From Methylotenera versatilis 301 (lineage in GTDB: Bacteria > Pseudomonadota > Gammaproteobacteria > Burkholderiales > Methylophilaceae): a stretch of DNA of 64,000 bases. The notes under the pieces are model-generated. The model did no database searches and was not told the origin of the DNA. It was given only the letters and a program-made list of their open reading frames with translations. Both the position numbers and the translations under genes were made by a program. The stretch covers positions 1,364,001 to 1,428,000 of the forward strand of contig NC_014207.1 in NCBI RefSeq assembly GCF_000093025.1. The letters run 5' to 3'. Below are positions 43,825 through 53,397 of the stretch, piece by piece (the first letter of the stretch is position 1; the number at the start of each line of letters is the position of its first letter).

Positions 43825-46305
43825 ATGACAAAAAATAGCAACAAAAACAAAACTAGCAGAAGTTCTGATCCGCACGCTGAGCGTGAAGCAGGTCGATATG
43901 ACACACCTTTGCCGAGTCGTGAGCTTATTCTCACTACGATGAGCGATCAAGGCATTCCACTCAGTGTGGAACAACTCTATCTATTGTTAGATATTAGTGA
44001 AGATGAGCGAATCATTTTCAATAAGCGATTGAACGCAATGGAGCGCGAAGGCCAGATTATTAAAAACAGAAAAGGCGCACTTTGTATCGCCGATAAGCTG
44101 GATTTGATTGCAGGCGTTATTCAAGGCCACCCTGATGGCTTTGGCTTTTTAATTCCTGATGACAAAACAAAAGTAAGTGGCGAAGATATATTCCTAAGCC
44201 CTAAAGAGATGTCGCAAGTAATGCACGGCGACCGCGCTATGGTGCGTATGAGTGGCTTAGATAGAAAAGGTAGACCTGAAGGTAAGATCGTTGAAGTCCT
44301 TGAGCGTCGCACGCAAAAGCTTGTTGGACGCGTGATGCAGACTAGCGGCGTGACAATCGTTGCGGCTGAAGATAAACGCATCAACTTGGATATTTTGATT
44401 CCGTATCACTTAGACATGGGCGCTAAAGCTGGGCAAGTTGTGATGGTTGAGCTAACTGGACAGCCGTCATCGTTAGCGCAGCCTATGGGTAAAGTGGTTG
44501 AAATCTTAGGTAACTATGCCGATAGTGGCATGGAAATTGAGATTGCATTACGTAAGCACAACTTACCGCATGAATTTAGTCGTGAAGCAACAAATCAGGC
44601 TGAAGCTTATCCGCGCTTAGTTCAACCTGAAGATTATAAAGGTCGGATTGACTGTCGTGAAATGCCGTTGATTACCATTGATGGTGAGACTGCACGTGAC
44701 TTTGATGATGCAGTTTATGCAGAACCGCAAGGTAAGGGCTGGCGTTTGGTAGTGGCGATTGCCGATGTGAGTTTTTACGTTAAGCCTAATGATGCTTTGG
44801 ACAAAGGCGCTTATGACCGTGGAAACTCTGTATATTTTCCGCGACGCGTGATTCCAATGCTGCCAGAAGCGCTTTCTAACGGCCTGTGTTCGCTTAATCC
44901 TGATGTTGAACGTCTCTGTATGATCTGTGACATGCAAGTTGATGGCGCGGGTATTGTGAAGCAATACAAGTTTTATCCTTCTGTGATGCGTTCACAAGCA
45001 CGTATGACTTACACCAAGGTGCATGAAATATTGCAAAACCCTGAAGGCGAGCTTGCGCAAGAATACGCATGGTTGATGCCACATTTGCAGCATCTCAATA
45101 GCGTTTACAAATTGATGTTGGTGCAACGTCAAAAACGCGGCGCAATTGAATTTGAGACATCAGAAACTATTATGGAGTTTAATGAGCAAGGCAAAATCGA
45201 ACGTATTGTGCCAAGCACACGTAATGAAGCACATAAGCTAATTGAAGAATGCATGTTAGCTGCCAATGTTTGTGCGGCGGATTTTTTGAAGGAGCACGAG
45301 CATCCTGCTTTATATCGTATCCATGAAGGACCAACACCTGAAAAACTAGAGCTATTACGTGCGTTTATGGGCGAGTTTGGCTTTGGGGTAGGTGGTGGTG
45401 ACACACCACATGCCAAAGACTATGGCAAACTATTAGAGCGCATTAGAGAGCGTCCTGATGCGCAGCTGTTACAAACGGTGTTGCTGCGTTCTATGCAGCA
45501 GGCTGTTTATAGCCCAGATAACGTCGGGCACTTCGGTTTAGCTTATGAAGCTTACGCCCATTTCACTTCGCCGATACGCCGTTACCCAGACTTGTTGATT
45601 CATAGAGCGATTAAAGCTGTTTTAAATGGTGATAAATACAAAGCTGGTAGTTGGGCTGACTTAGGCGTGCATTGCTCTATGACAGAGCGTCGTGCTGATG
45701 ATGCAACGCGTGATGTGACCAATTGGCTCAAATGCTTCTACATGCAAGATAAGATCGGTGAAGTGTTTGAAGGAACTGTGGCTGGCGTGACCAGTTTTGG
45801 TCTGTTTGTTGCGTTGGATGGCGTGTATGTAGAAGGTTTATTGCATGTGACTGAACTAGGTAATGATTACTTCCATTTTGATAAAGCGCGACATGAAATG
45901 GCGGGTGAGCGGACAGGTGTGCGTTATCGTTTAGGCGATAGACTAACCATTAAAGTGGCACGCGTAGATTTGGAAACAACCAAAATTGACTTTGTTTTAA
46001 TGAATAAAAACAATACATTGGATGATGGTATTGAGGTCAATTCTGCAATAGAGGGAGCGAGTAATAAATTGCGCGGTGGTGATAGAAAGCCTGTAAAATC
46101 CAGCACGCAATTTGGTGATAAGTTTGGCGATAAACCGGCTACAAAAAACACGCCTAGAACTGCATCAAAAACAGGTGGAAAATTAACTTTGGGTGTTAAG
46201 CCTAAGTCAAAATCTAGCTCAAAAGTGGTGAGTAAGACGGCGGGAAAGAATCCAGCTAAGCCGACTAAGTCAAAAAAGGCCAGCAAAAAAACAAGTAAGC
46301 GTTAA
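43825..46305 (+). CDS. rnr: Ribonuclease R
   Basis: About 826 residues in RNase R order: an N-terminal HTH (PLPSRELILTTMSDQGIPLS), cold-shock domains (GVIQGHPDGFGFLIPDD), then the RNB catalytic domain with DGETARDFDDAVYAE and FTSPIRRYPDLLIHRAIKA. An S1 domain (FEGTVAGVTSFGLFVALDGV) and a Lys/Ser/Thr-rich tail of ~80 residues follow. It degrades structured RNA 3' to 5' and works in quality control, including with trans-translation. ATG at 43825 follows AAAGGTAAG; a TTG at 43819 is also in frame. rlmB follows 64 bases downstream, the usual rnr-rlmB pair. Confidence 0.96.
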   Translation: MTKNSNKNKTSRSSDPHAEREAGRYDTPLPSRELILTTMSDQGIPLSVEQLYLLLDISEDERIIFNKRLNAMEREGQIIKNRKGALCIADKLDLIAGVIQGHPDGFGFLIPDDKTKVSGEDIFLSPKEMSQVMHGDRAMVRMSGLDRKGRPEGKIVEVLERRTQKLVGRVMQTSGVTIVAAEDKRINLDILIPYHLDMGAKAGQVVMVELTGQPSSLAQPMGKVVEILGNYADSGMEIEIALRKHNLPHEFSREATNQAEAYPRLVQPEDYKGRIDCREMPLITIDGETARDFDDAVYAEPQGKGWRLVVAIADVSFYVKPNDALDKGAYDRGNSVYFPRRVIPMLPEALSNGLCSLNPDVERLCMICDMQVDGAGIVKQYKFYPSVMRSQARMTYTKVHEILQNPEGELAQEYAWLMPHLQHLNSVYKLMLVQRQKRGAIEFETSETIMEFNEQGKIERIVPSTRNEAHKLIEECMLAANVCAADFLKEHEHPALYRIHEGPTPEKLELLRAFMGEFGFGVGGGDTPHAKDYGKLLERIRERPDAQLLQTVLLRSMQQAVYSPDNVGHFGLAYEAYAHFTSPIRRYPDLLIHRAIKAVLNGDKYKAGSWADLGVHCSMTERRADDATRDVTNWLKCFYMQDKIGEVFEGTVAGVTSFGLFVALDGVYVEGLLHVTELGNDYFHFDKARHEMAGERTGVRYRLGDRLTIKVARVDLETTKIDFVLMNKNNTLDDGIEVNSAIEGASNKLRGGDRKPVKSSTQFGDKFGDKPATKNTPRTASKTGGKLTLGVKPKSKSSSKVVSKTAGKNPAKPTKSKKASKKTSKR

Positions 46306-46369
46306 TTATTTAACGTTAATAAACATACAGTAAGAATTAATTGTTAAGAATTAACTATAAGGTAAAGAA

Positions 46370-47125
46370 ATGAGCGATGCCCGTATTTTATTTGGCTTTC
46401 ATGCCGTATTAAGCCGTTTGCGTCAGCATGGCGCTAGTGTGCAAGAGATTTTGATTGATCGCGACCGCATGGACGCACGTATGAAAGATTTGCTGAAGAT
46501 GGCAGAGGCAGCAGGCGTGCGTACGATGGAAGTTGAGCGTAGCCGCTTGGATGGTATGGCAGGTATGAATGGTCGCCACCAAGGTGTGATTGCACGTGTG
46601 GTTGATACGCCAATTCCATACAAAGATATTCACGATATTTTAGAATCTGACCTCACAGAACCACCATTCTTCTTGATTTTGGATGGCGTAGAAGATCCCC
46701 ATAATCTGGGTGCTTGCTTGCGCGTGGCTGATGCGATGGGTGTGCATGCAGTCATCGCCCCTAAAGATCGTGCTGTAGGCTTGAATGCTACTGTGCGTAA
46801 GGTTGCTTGTGGTGCAGCAGAAACCGTACCGTTTATTGCTGTGACTAACTTAGCGAGAACGATACGTGAGTTGAAAGAGGCTGGCGTATTCGTCATTGGC
46901 ACTACTATGGACGCGCCAAGTACATTGATAAACACTAAGCTGGATGGCCCAATTGCCATCGTGTTAGGTGCTGAAGGTGATGGTATTAGACGTTTAACCG
47001 CAGAAACCTGTGATGCGCTAATGACAATTCCAATGTATGGCTCAGTTGAAAGTTTAAACGTGAGCGTTGCGAGCGGAATCTGCTTATATGAAGCTAGGCG
47101 TCAGCGTAGCCTGCTTGCGGTATAA
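46370..47125 (+). CDS. rlmB: 23S rRNA Gm2251 2'-O-methyltransferase RlmB
   Basis: A 251-residue SPOUT methyltransferase. It has an N-terminal RNA-binding substrate domain ([14 protein letters not shown]) and the three SPOUT motifs: [26 protein letters not shown] and [18 protein letters not shown]. It methylates the ribose of G2251 in the peptidyl-transferase P-loop of 23S rRNA. AAGGTAAAG precedes the ATG. It follows rnr, and its terminator lies inside the 3' end of the convergent mqo. Confidence 0.96.
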   Translation: MSDARILFGFHAVLSRLRQHGASVQEILIDRDRMDARMKDLLKMAEAAGVRTMEVERSRLDGMAGMNGRHQGVIARVVDTPIPYKDIHDILESDLTEPPFFLILDGVEDPHNLGACLRVADAMGVHAVIAPKDRAVGLNATVRKVACGAAETVPFIAVTNLARTIRELKEAGVFVIGTTMDAPSTLINTKLDGPIAIVLGAEGDGIRRLTAETCDALMTIPMYGSVESLNVSVASGICLYEARRQRSLLAV

Positions 47126-47136
47126 ATTAAGAGTGA

Positions 47137-48636
47137 TTAAGCGCTAAGCTTTAAAGTGCTTAGCGTTCTTTTTCTAGTGCTTTGTAATAATGCGGCATCG
47201 TTGATAAGTGACTCGCCGTAGCTTGGCACTAAAGCTTTCATTTTTTGTTGCCAAGCATCACTCTTCATTTGTTGGCTAAAACAGCGCTCAAGCACGTCAA
47301 TCATAGCTTTAACGCTGACCGATGCCCCTGGTGATGCGCCTAGTAAAGCCGCTAAAGTACCATCTTTGGCGGCTACTATTTCAGTGCCAAATTCTAATTT
47401 CCCCCATTTTTCGTTGCATTGTTTAATAATTTGCACACGTTGGCCTGCATTTTCAAGCGTCCAGTCACTATTTATCGCATTGGGCAAAAAGTCGCGTAGC
47501 GCATTCATCCGTTGCTCATGCGTTTGGGTAGCCTCTTTCAAGAGGTATTTAGTAAGTGCTAAATTGTGCCTACCTACGCCTAGCATGGCTTTAAGATTAT
47601 TGGCTTTGACAGATTTTGCTAAATCAAATTTAGAGCCTGCTTTTAAAAACTTAGTGGTAAAGCCAGCAAATGGTCCAAACAATAAAGCACGTTTGCCGTT
47701 AATCACACGTGTATCTAAGTGCGGTACAGACATTGGTGGTGCGCCAAGCGCAGCTTTGCCATACACTTTGGCATAATGTTGCTTGATGACTTCAGGGTTG
47801 TGACAAATTAGCCATTGGCCACTCACAGGAAAGCCGCCATAGCCTTTGCTTTCATCAATATTGGCCTTTTGTAGCAATGGCAGTGCGCCACCACCAGCAC
47901 CTAAAAACACAAATTTAGCGCTAACGGTTTGTGTATGCTTGGTGGTGAAATCATGCAATTTGACATGCCAGGTGTTATCTTTGGCACGATCTTTTATTTT
48001 GCTTAGATTTTTAACTTGCGTATTGGTGTGCAAACTAAAATTTGACTGTTTTTTTAAGTAGTCAACTAAATGGCGTGTGAGTGAGCCGAAATCTACATCT
48101 GAGCCGTTTTCAACATAGGTTGCAGCTAACTTTTCGTCTGCATTTCTGCCAGTCATGATAAGCGGCATCCATTGTTGCAGTTGAGCAAAGTCCTCACTAA
48201 ATTGCATATGTTCAAACAAATGATGCTGTTTAAGTAGGGCGTAGCGCTGTTTTAAGAACGCACTATTTTTTATACCCCAAACAAGGCTTAAATGCGGAAT
48301 TTTGCTAATAAATTGACTAGGGTCGGGTAGGGCTGAGGTTTCAACCAAATGCGACCAAAACTGTAGAGAAACTTCGAATGCTGCGTTAATTTCTAAAGCA
48401 CGCCCAATGGCAATGCTACCGTCAACATCTTGTGGCGTGTAATTAAGCTCGCAATAGCCCGCATGCCCCGTACCGGCATTATTCAGTGCATCTGAGCTTT
48501 CTAACGCCACCTCTGATAACTGCTCCACCATCCTGATTTTAAGAGTAGGGTCCAACTGAGTAAGCAGAACGCCTAGCGTTGCGCTCATCACGCCGCCACC
48601 CACTAATAGCACATCAATTTTATTTGCCGTTGTCAT
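47137..48636 (-). CDS. mqo: Malate:quinone oxidoreductase
   Basis: A 499-residue FAD-dependent membrane-associated enzyme. The N-terminus KIDVLLVGGGVMSATLGVLL is the FAD motif. Then NNAGTGHAGYCELNYTP, FVFLGAGGGALPLLQKANI and GKRALLFGPFAGFTTKFLK follow, all typical of Mqo. It oxidises malate to oxaloacetate and passes electrons to quinone, replacing or backing up NAD-malate dehydrogenase in the TCA cycle. It is convergent with rlmB, 11 bases apart. A terminator-like hairpin lies within its leader (48672-48697). Confidence 0.96.
   Translation of the reverse strand: MTTANKIDVLLVGGGVMSATLGVLLTQLDPTLKIRMVEQLSEVALESSDALNNAGTGHAGYCELNYTPQDVDGSIAIGRALEINAAFEVSLQFWSHLVETSALPDPSQFISKIPHLSLVWGIKNSAFLKQRYALLKQHHLFEHMQFSEDFAQLQQWMPLIMTGRNADEKLAATYVENGSDVDFGSLTRHLVDYLKKQSNFSLHTNTQVKNLSKIKDRAKDNTWHVKLHDFTTKHTQTVSAKFVFLGAGGGALPLLQKANIDESKGYGGFPVSGQWLICHNPEVIKQHYAKVYGKAALGAPPMSVPHLDTRVINGKRALLFGPFAGFTTKFLKAGSKFDLAKSVKANNLKAMLGVGRHNLALTKYLLKEATQTHEQRMNALRDFLPNAINSDWTLENAGQRVQIIKQCNEKWGKLEFGTEIVAAKDGTLAALLGASPGASVSVKAMIDVLERCFSQQMKSDAWQQKMKALVPSYGESLINDAALLQSTRKRTLSTLKLSA
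47142..47173 (+). terminator. Intrinsic terminator of rlmB
   Basis: The 8-base stem CGCTAAGC/GCTTAGCG (47142-47149 with 47158-47165) is followed by TTCTTTTTC on the plus strand. It overlaps the last codons of mqo. Confidence 0.75.
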
Positions 48637-48671
48637 TCAGTCGTTATCAATTTTCTTCAAGATTTGGTCAA

Positions 48672-48697
48672 CAAAAAAGCCTGTAGTCGACAGGCTT
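48672..48697 (-). terminator. Terminator-like hairpin just upstream of mqo
   Basis: On the minus strand the 8-base stem AAGCCTGT/ACAGGCTT (48690-48697 with 48677-48684, loop CGACT) is followed by a T-run. It could end the MSHA operon transcript, or act in the mqo leader, since only about 36 bases separate it from the mqo start. Confidence 0.6.
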
Positions 48698-48897
48698 GAG
48701 CATTTTGAATGTAGGTTTAAATGAATCGTGCACCTGCACAACTTAATTACCATGATATGAATTTTACAGTAAAAAATTTGATTTTTGTGGAATATTAATG
48801 CGCTGGCAAGCGGCTAAAATAAAGGCAAGCCAATCAAATCGGCATTGATATTTTTATAAGCAAATATTGAGCGTTTCAGGGTTGAATTGTAATGAAG

Positions 48898-48925
48898 CAG
48901 CATGGTCTTATATAAGACCATGCTG
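48898..48925. repeat. 28-base perfect palindrome
   Basis: The left half CAGCATGGTCTTAT is the exact reverse complement of the right half. It lies 34 bases after the mshN stop. No strong T-run follows on either strand, so it is either a strong transcript-end hairpin or a protein-binding site. Confidence 0.75.
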
Positions 48926-48958
48926 TTGTAGATTTTAGGTTATTTTTAGTAATACGTT

Positions 48959-50236
48959 TTACTTGCTTGCTGAATTTTGCAAACGTTGATTAATTTGCTT
49001 CAGTTGTTGATCTATAAATTGTGCAAGTTCTGGGCTAAGTGTCGCAACAGATTGGGCACGTGTAAAGGCTTCTTGCGCGTTTTCTAGTTTACCAGTCGCT
49101 TGTAATGAAATACCAAGACCTACTAGTGAGTTTGCTGAACTGGAGTTATTCGGTGATGCATTCATAGATAGCGCAGTTTTATAGTGACTAATTGCTTCAT
49201 CATGGCGATTTGCGCGTTGTAGCAAGGTGGCTAAAAAGCTTTGGTAGTCTGCGTTGTTGTTTGCATAGGCTTGGCCTTGTTCCATTGTAGTCAGCGCAGC
49301 AGATTTGTCACCCAACTCAATCTGTAATCGAGCAAGCGCCATACGAAAATTTGTTTGCTCTGGCGCAATTGCAAGCCCTGCAGCAAGTGTGGCTCTGGCT
49401 TCATCATTGCGATTATTGTCTAGCAATAAGCCTGCAAGTGTTTGTCTAGCTTCCTGATTCGCTGGATTAGCTTCCAGTGCTTGTGCTAAGTTGCTTTGTG
49501 CTTCGGCCACGCGACCTTGTTGCAGATTAGCCAAGGCTTGGCGATATGAATTGCCTGATTTTTGTTCAGGGCTAATTTGTTTGAGTATGCTGCTATTGCT
49601 TGAATGTGCGGGTGATTTTGCTGCAACAACAAGCTTTGTTGGTACAACTGAATTACCAGAAACCACTACATTGTTTGCAGGTTCTACAGGTTGTGAGCTT
49701 ACTGGTTCAACTGGCTTAGTTGCTTGATTGGTATTGGCAGGACTACTAGCTAATAACTCAGCAGGCATTACATTTGCGATGACTTTATCTTTTTGAGGAT
49801 ACTTTTCAAGCTTGTTAGTTTGTGCGGCTATCGGGGTGTATCTGAGTGTGCTTTCAAATAGCGGAGGTGATGCTGAATCTGTAGTTTGAACAGCAGCAAT
49901 AGTTCTAGTGTCTTCTGCAGGTTTTGTAGCTGCTTCTGAATCAGCATGCATCAGCACTGCTTGTGGCGTTGCTTGTACTTTTAACTGATCAATGCTGTGA
50001 GATAGCGCAGGTGCGCTTTGTACCCACAAATAAGCGCCACCAGCTAATAATACCATTAGCCCACTAATCTTAAGAAACGGCACGCCATGCTTAGCTTGAT
50101 AGTGCTGGCTCGTATAAGGTGTGATTACAGCTGGCTGTAGCGCTTCGCTTGGACTGGATATAATCATTTCTTTCGCGTCATTAGACCCAGCGCCGCGCTG
50201 TTCCAGGTCTTTTAGCATTTGATTAATTAAGCTCAT
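48959..50236 (-). CDS. mshN: MSHA biogenesis protein MshN (TPR)
   Basis: 425 residues. A short cytoplasmic N-terminus MSLINQMLKDLEQRGAG is the MshN signature, one membrane helix lies near 57-74 (FLKISGLMVLLAGGAYLWV), and a Pro/Thr-rich linker follows. From ~230 there are tetratricopeptide repeats (YRQALANLQQGRVAEAQSNL, then ALEANPANQEARQTLAGLLL). It is an accessory protein of MSHA pilus assembly. It is the last gene of the operon, 27 bases after mshM. Confidence 0.9.
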   Translation of the reverse strand: MSLINQMLKDLEQRGAGSNDAKEMIISSPSEALQPAVITPYTSQHYQAKHGVPFLKISGLMVLLAGGAYLWVQSAPALSHSIDQLKVQATPQAVLMHADSEAATKPAEDTRTIAAVQTTDSASPPLFESTLRYTPIAAQTNKLEKYPQKDKVIANVMPAELLASSPANTNQATKPVEPVSSQPVEPANNVVVSGNSVVPTKLVVAAKSPAHSSNSSILKQISPEQKSGNSYRQALANLQQGRVAEAQSNLAQALEANPANQEARQTLAGLLLDNNRNDEARATLAAGLAIAPEQTNFRMALARLQIELGDKSAALTTMEQGQAYANNNADYQSFLATLLQRANRHDEAISHYKTALSMNASPNNSSSANSLVGLGISLQATGKLENAQEAFTRAQSVATLSPELAQFIDQQLKQINQRLQNSASK

Positions 50237-50263
50237 GTTCAGTCTTCAATATTAATAGGTTTG

Positions 50264-51172
50264 TTAACTAAATTTTGGTAAAACCAAAAATGCACTGCCG
50301 CAAATACATAAAAATAGAGATAAGCTAAAGCCGTGTAAACGCAATCTTCTCCATGTTGACTCTATCGATTTAGTATCAGAAATGGCTGCAAACGCTTCGG
50401 CTAAGCCTACCTGTTGCTTACCTTTGCCATAAGCGGCTAGTAGCGCTTTGTGAGCCAATATATTGACCAATCTAGGCACGCCGTTAGACTTGAAGTATAA
50501 GAGTGTAAGCGCGGCACCACTGAACATGCGGCTACCTTGGTAACCTGCAATGATTAACCGGTGATTTAGGTAATATTGCATCTCATCGCGACTTAATCTA
50601 TCTAATTGATATTCAAAAGTAATGCGTTGTTTTAGCTGTCTGATAGACGCATGGTTTAACTTAACTTCAAGCTCGGGTTGACCAAAAATCACCACTTGCA
50701 GTAGCTTTCTTTTTTCAGTCTCAAGATTGCTGAGTAAGCGCAAAGCTTCAAGTGTTTCTATAGGCATCGCTTGCACTTCATCAAGGCAAACGACTACTTT
50801 GATGTCTTTGCGAGCAAAGTCTAGCAAGGCATGTGTCAGTGCGGTTAACAAGGCGTGCTGTGTAACCGCAGTGGGTAGTGCTATGCCTAACTCCTCGGCT
50901 AATACCATCAATAATGATTGTGGCTCTAAATAAGGGTTTGGTACGTAAGCCACTTTAAAACTGCTATCTAAGCTGGACATAAGCTTGCGACATAGCAGCG
51001 TTTTGCCGGTGCCAACTTCGCCTGTAATCTTGATAAATCCTTCGCCAGAAAGAATGGCGAATAATAATGTATTCAAGCCTTCTTGGTAGCTATGCGATGC
51101 AAAATAGAAGCTGGTATCAGGCGTGATGCTGAAAGGCGCTTCGCTTAAGCCAAAATGTTTTAGGTACATCAT
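50264..51172 (-). CDS. mshM: MSHA biogenesis ATPase MshM (ExeA-like)
   Basis: A 302-residue AAA ATPase: YLKHFGLSEAPFSITPDTSF at the N-terminus, Walker A GEVGTGKTLL, Walker B VVVCLDEVQAM, and a membrane helix at the C-terminus (SLSLFLCICGSAFLVLP). The family (ExeA/GspA) helps secretin multimers insert through peptidoglycan. The gene abuts the mshL stop. Confidence 0.92.
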   Translation of the reverse strand: MMYLKHFGLSEAPFSITPDTSFYFASHSYQEGLNTLLFAILSGEGFIKITGEVGTGKTLLCRKLMSSLDSSFKVAYVPNPYLEPQSLLMVLAEELGIALPTAVTQHALLTALTHALLDFARKDIKVVVCLDEVQAMPIETLEALRLLSNLETEKRKLLQVVIFGQPELEVKLNHASIRQLKQRITFEYQLDRLSRDEMQYYLNHRLIIAGYQGSRMFSGAALTLLYFKSNGVPRLVNILAHKALLAAYGKGKQQVGLAEAFAAISDTKSIESTWRRLRLHGFSLSLFLCICGSAFLVLPKFS

Positions 51173-52942
51173 TTATTCGCTCACAGTCGACGTTTGTGCA
51201 ACGTTGCCAGTGTTTTGCATATATTCGCTACTCTGCATATTTTCTATACGTTTTTCGCTAGATAAAACATCGTTACTCCAGCTGTCTTGGCCTTGCACAA
51301 CGGTCGCTTTTAGTAGGATCACCAATTCAGTCTTGCTGGATGTTGAACCTTTTTGGCGGAAGGCATTGCCTACGCCTTTAATGTCACCTAAGCCTGGCAC
51401 TTTAGATTTATTGCTGATTGAGCTCTCTGTCATTAAACCGCCAATGGCAATCACTCGCCCGTCATGGGTGCGCACGATGCTGTCGGTTTCGCTGACGTTG
51501 CTTGAAGCAAGCGGAAGGTTAATATTGCCAGAAACGCCGCCAAGGTTCAGCTGTTTATTTACAGTGGTCACTTGGCTAATAGAAGGGTGCATATGCAAGA
51601 TGATGTTGTCGTCTTTATCAATTTGCGGTGTGACATCCAAAGCTATACCTGAAAAGAATGGTTGTAGTGTCACTTCGGGCGATGTTGTTGTTGCGCCAGT
51701 TGAAGCGGTCGTGTTGGATGAAATTCCAGTCACAAAGAACTCATCTGTACCAACTTTAAGCACGGCTTTTTGATTGTTGATTGTCGCAATTCTAGGGCTA
51801 GAAAGTACTTGTACATCGCCTTGTGTTTCTAAGAATGAGAGCAGGGCGGCAAAGTTAGCACCTTGTAGGGCTACAGCAAACAACGGGCCGCCAAGTGCAG
51901 TGGTGGCTGTATTAGCAATCACGTTGCCAGATGATGCACTTAAATCACCACTAGTAACGTCACCATTACCGGCGCGGCCTAAAGTTGTTTTGGCATTCAA
52001 GTTGCCAACAATGCCAGTATTCGAGCCGCTTTTGCCAAATACTGACCAGTTCACTCCACTTTGAGATTGGTCGTTGAGTTGCACGTTCATAATTTTTGCT
52101 TCTAATATGACTTGGCGTTCTATGGTGACTTGCATCAAACGTAAGAATGCTTCCACATTGCGTACTTCAGCTGGCATGGCGCGTACCATAATCACGCCAG
52201 ATTGCACGTTGACGACTACACGGTGACCATTTTCATTACCAACAATACCATTGAGCGAATCAGTTAAGTCCTTCCAAAAGTCATTATTAGTGGTTGTAGC
52301 AATGCTGCTGCTAATCATAGAAGCTCGGTTAGCAGAGCCGCTTGAATTAGTCGTTGTCGTTGAGCCAGTGCTTTGACCAGAGCTTGACCCATCGCTCACC
52401 GAGCCAGAAGTCACGCGAGTGTCAGATGAGCCCTTACGTTGACCGACAATATAGTTCACTTGAAATACGCGAGTTTGCATCGCTTGCGGCTCGATAAAAA
52501 TACGAGTGCCTTCTATTTTGTATTCATAGCCATACAACTCACGTAGCGAATCAAGCGCTTCAAATACAGTGACATCTTTAAGGTTGACTGAAATCAGGCC
52601 AGTTAAATCTTGAGAAACTAACATGCTGTAACGCGTGCCGCTCACAATGCCCATCAATACTTGGCTGGCAGGTGCGTTGCTGATGACTAAATCAAAACGT
52701 TGTTCCAGTTGTTTAGCTGAAGCTTTAGGCATGGCAATTTTTAAAGGCGGTAATAGCGCGTCATTAATCGCTTTAGGTGTAGCTGCAGGTGCTTTCACTT
52801 CTGCAGCCTGCTTTAACTCGCTTTTAATTTTATTGAGCGTGGCGTTATGTTGAGGTTCAGTAGTTGCACAGCCACTTAGCAACATTGCCTGACTCAGTAT
52901 TAAAGTGAGTAATGCTGATAATCGTATTGGTAATTTTTGCAT
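51173..52942 (-). CDS. mshL: MSHA outer-membrane secretin MshL
   Basis: About 589 residues. A lipoprotein signal ends LLSGC (Cys25 from this start). N-terminal secretin short domains follow (DLVISNAPASQVLMGIVSG, then GLISVNLKDVTVFEALDSL), then a Ser/Thr/Gly-rich stretch. The C-terminal secretin domain (VLSSPRIATINNQKAVLKVG, IAIGGLMTESS, VPGLGDIKGVGNAF) is the gated pore through which the pilus leaves. ATG at 52942 is chosen because it gives a proper signal peptide. A TTG at 52969 is also in frame and would overlap mshK by four bases. Confidence 0.94.
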   Translation of the reverse strand: MQKLPIRLSALLTLILSQAMLLSGCATTEPQHNATLNKIKSELKQAAEVKAPAATPKAINDALLPPLKIAMPKASAKQLEQRFDLVISNAPASQVLMGIVSGTRYSMLVSQDLTGLISVNLKDVTVFEALDSLRELYGYEYKIEGTRIFIEPQAMQTRVFQVNYIVGQRKGSSDTRVTSGSVSDGSSSGQSTGSTTTTNSSGSANRASMISSSIATTTNNDFWKDLTDSLNGIVGNENGHRVVVNVQSGVIMVRAMPAEVRNVEAFLRLMQVTIERQVILEAKIMNVQLNDQSQSGVNWSVFGKSGSNTGIVGNLNAKTTLGRAGNGDVTSGDLSASSGNVIANTATTALGGPLFAVALQGANFAALLSFLETQGDVQVLSSPRIATINNQKAVLKVGTDEFFVTGISSNTTASTGATTTSPEVTLQPFFSGIALDVTPQIDKDDNIILHMHPSISQVTTVNKQLNLGGVSGNINLPLASSNVSETDSIVRTHDGRVIAIGGLMTESSISNKSKVPGLGDIKGVGNAFRQKGSTSSKTELVILLKATVVQGQDSWSNDVLSSEKRIENMQSSEYMQNTGNVAQTSTVSE

Positions 52943-52965
52943 GATGTTGTTCTCAATTACTTCAT

Positions 52966-53397
52966 TCAATTTTTAGTTGTAGACGATGCTATTGGTTTAC
53001 TCTGAACCGCTGGTCTAGTCTTTTTTACCATTGCATAATCCATTGCCAGAGTCTGTGTAGACATATCAGAATTACGTAATACAGCCTCACGTTCGTTGAT
53101 TTTAATCAAGGTTGCACTTTCGTACTTACCACCTAACATGATCTTTTGGCCGTTAATAATGGCTGCGCGATATTGCGAACCAAACATCACAGATTGCAAC
53201 ACTGGGCCAGCTGCCTGACCATTTTCATTGGTAACTTCACCTGATAATGAGGCAGGTGGCTGAGTAGGGTCTTTTAATGCCTCAGCATTCACATCGCCTT
53301 CCATCATCAGCAGAAACATTCCGCATGAAACGCTAAGTAATAGTTTCAGTGGATTATGCGCAGGATGCGCTAAGTGTTTGTCGGTATTTAATGTCAT
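52966..53397 (-). CDS. mshK: MSHA biogenesis protein MshK
   Basis: About 143 residues with an N-terminal hydrophobic signal/anchor (LKLLLSVSCGMFLLMMEG), then EALKDPTQPPASL, a PilP/MshK-type DPTxPP motif, and the beta-rich SVMFGSQYRAAIINGQKIML. It is a periplasmic partner linking the inner-membrane assembly to the secretin. The ATG at 53397 overlaps the mshJ stop as ATGA; a longer frame starts at 53409. Confidence 0.82.
   Translation of the reverse strand: MTLNTDKHLAHPAHNPLKLLLSVSCGMFLLMMEGDVNAEALKDPTQPPASLSGEVTNENGQAAGPVLQSVMFGSQYRAAIINGQKIMLGGKYESATLIKINEREAVLRNSDMSTQTLAMDYAMVKKTRPAVQSKPIASSTTKN

Larger units (their letters stand above)
48637..48958. other. Intergenic region between mqo and the MSHA operon end
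   Basis: About 320 bases without a gene. It holds the terminator-like hairpin next to mqo and the long perfect palindrome at 48898-48925. The remainder is AT-rich; a mqo promoter is expected here but no consensus was clear. Confidence 0.6.

Noticed and set aside
43616-43831. Upstream extension of the small S4 gene on the minus strand
   Set aside because: The open frame runs through the tRNA-Leu gene; homology and a good ATG begin only at 43615.
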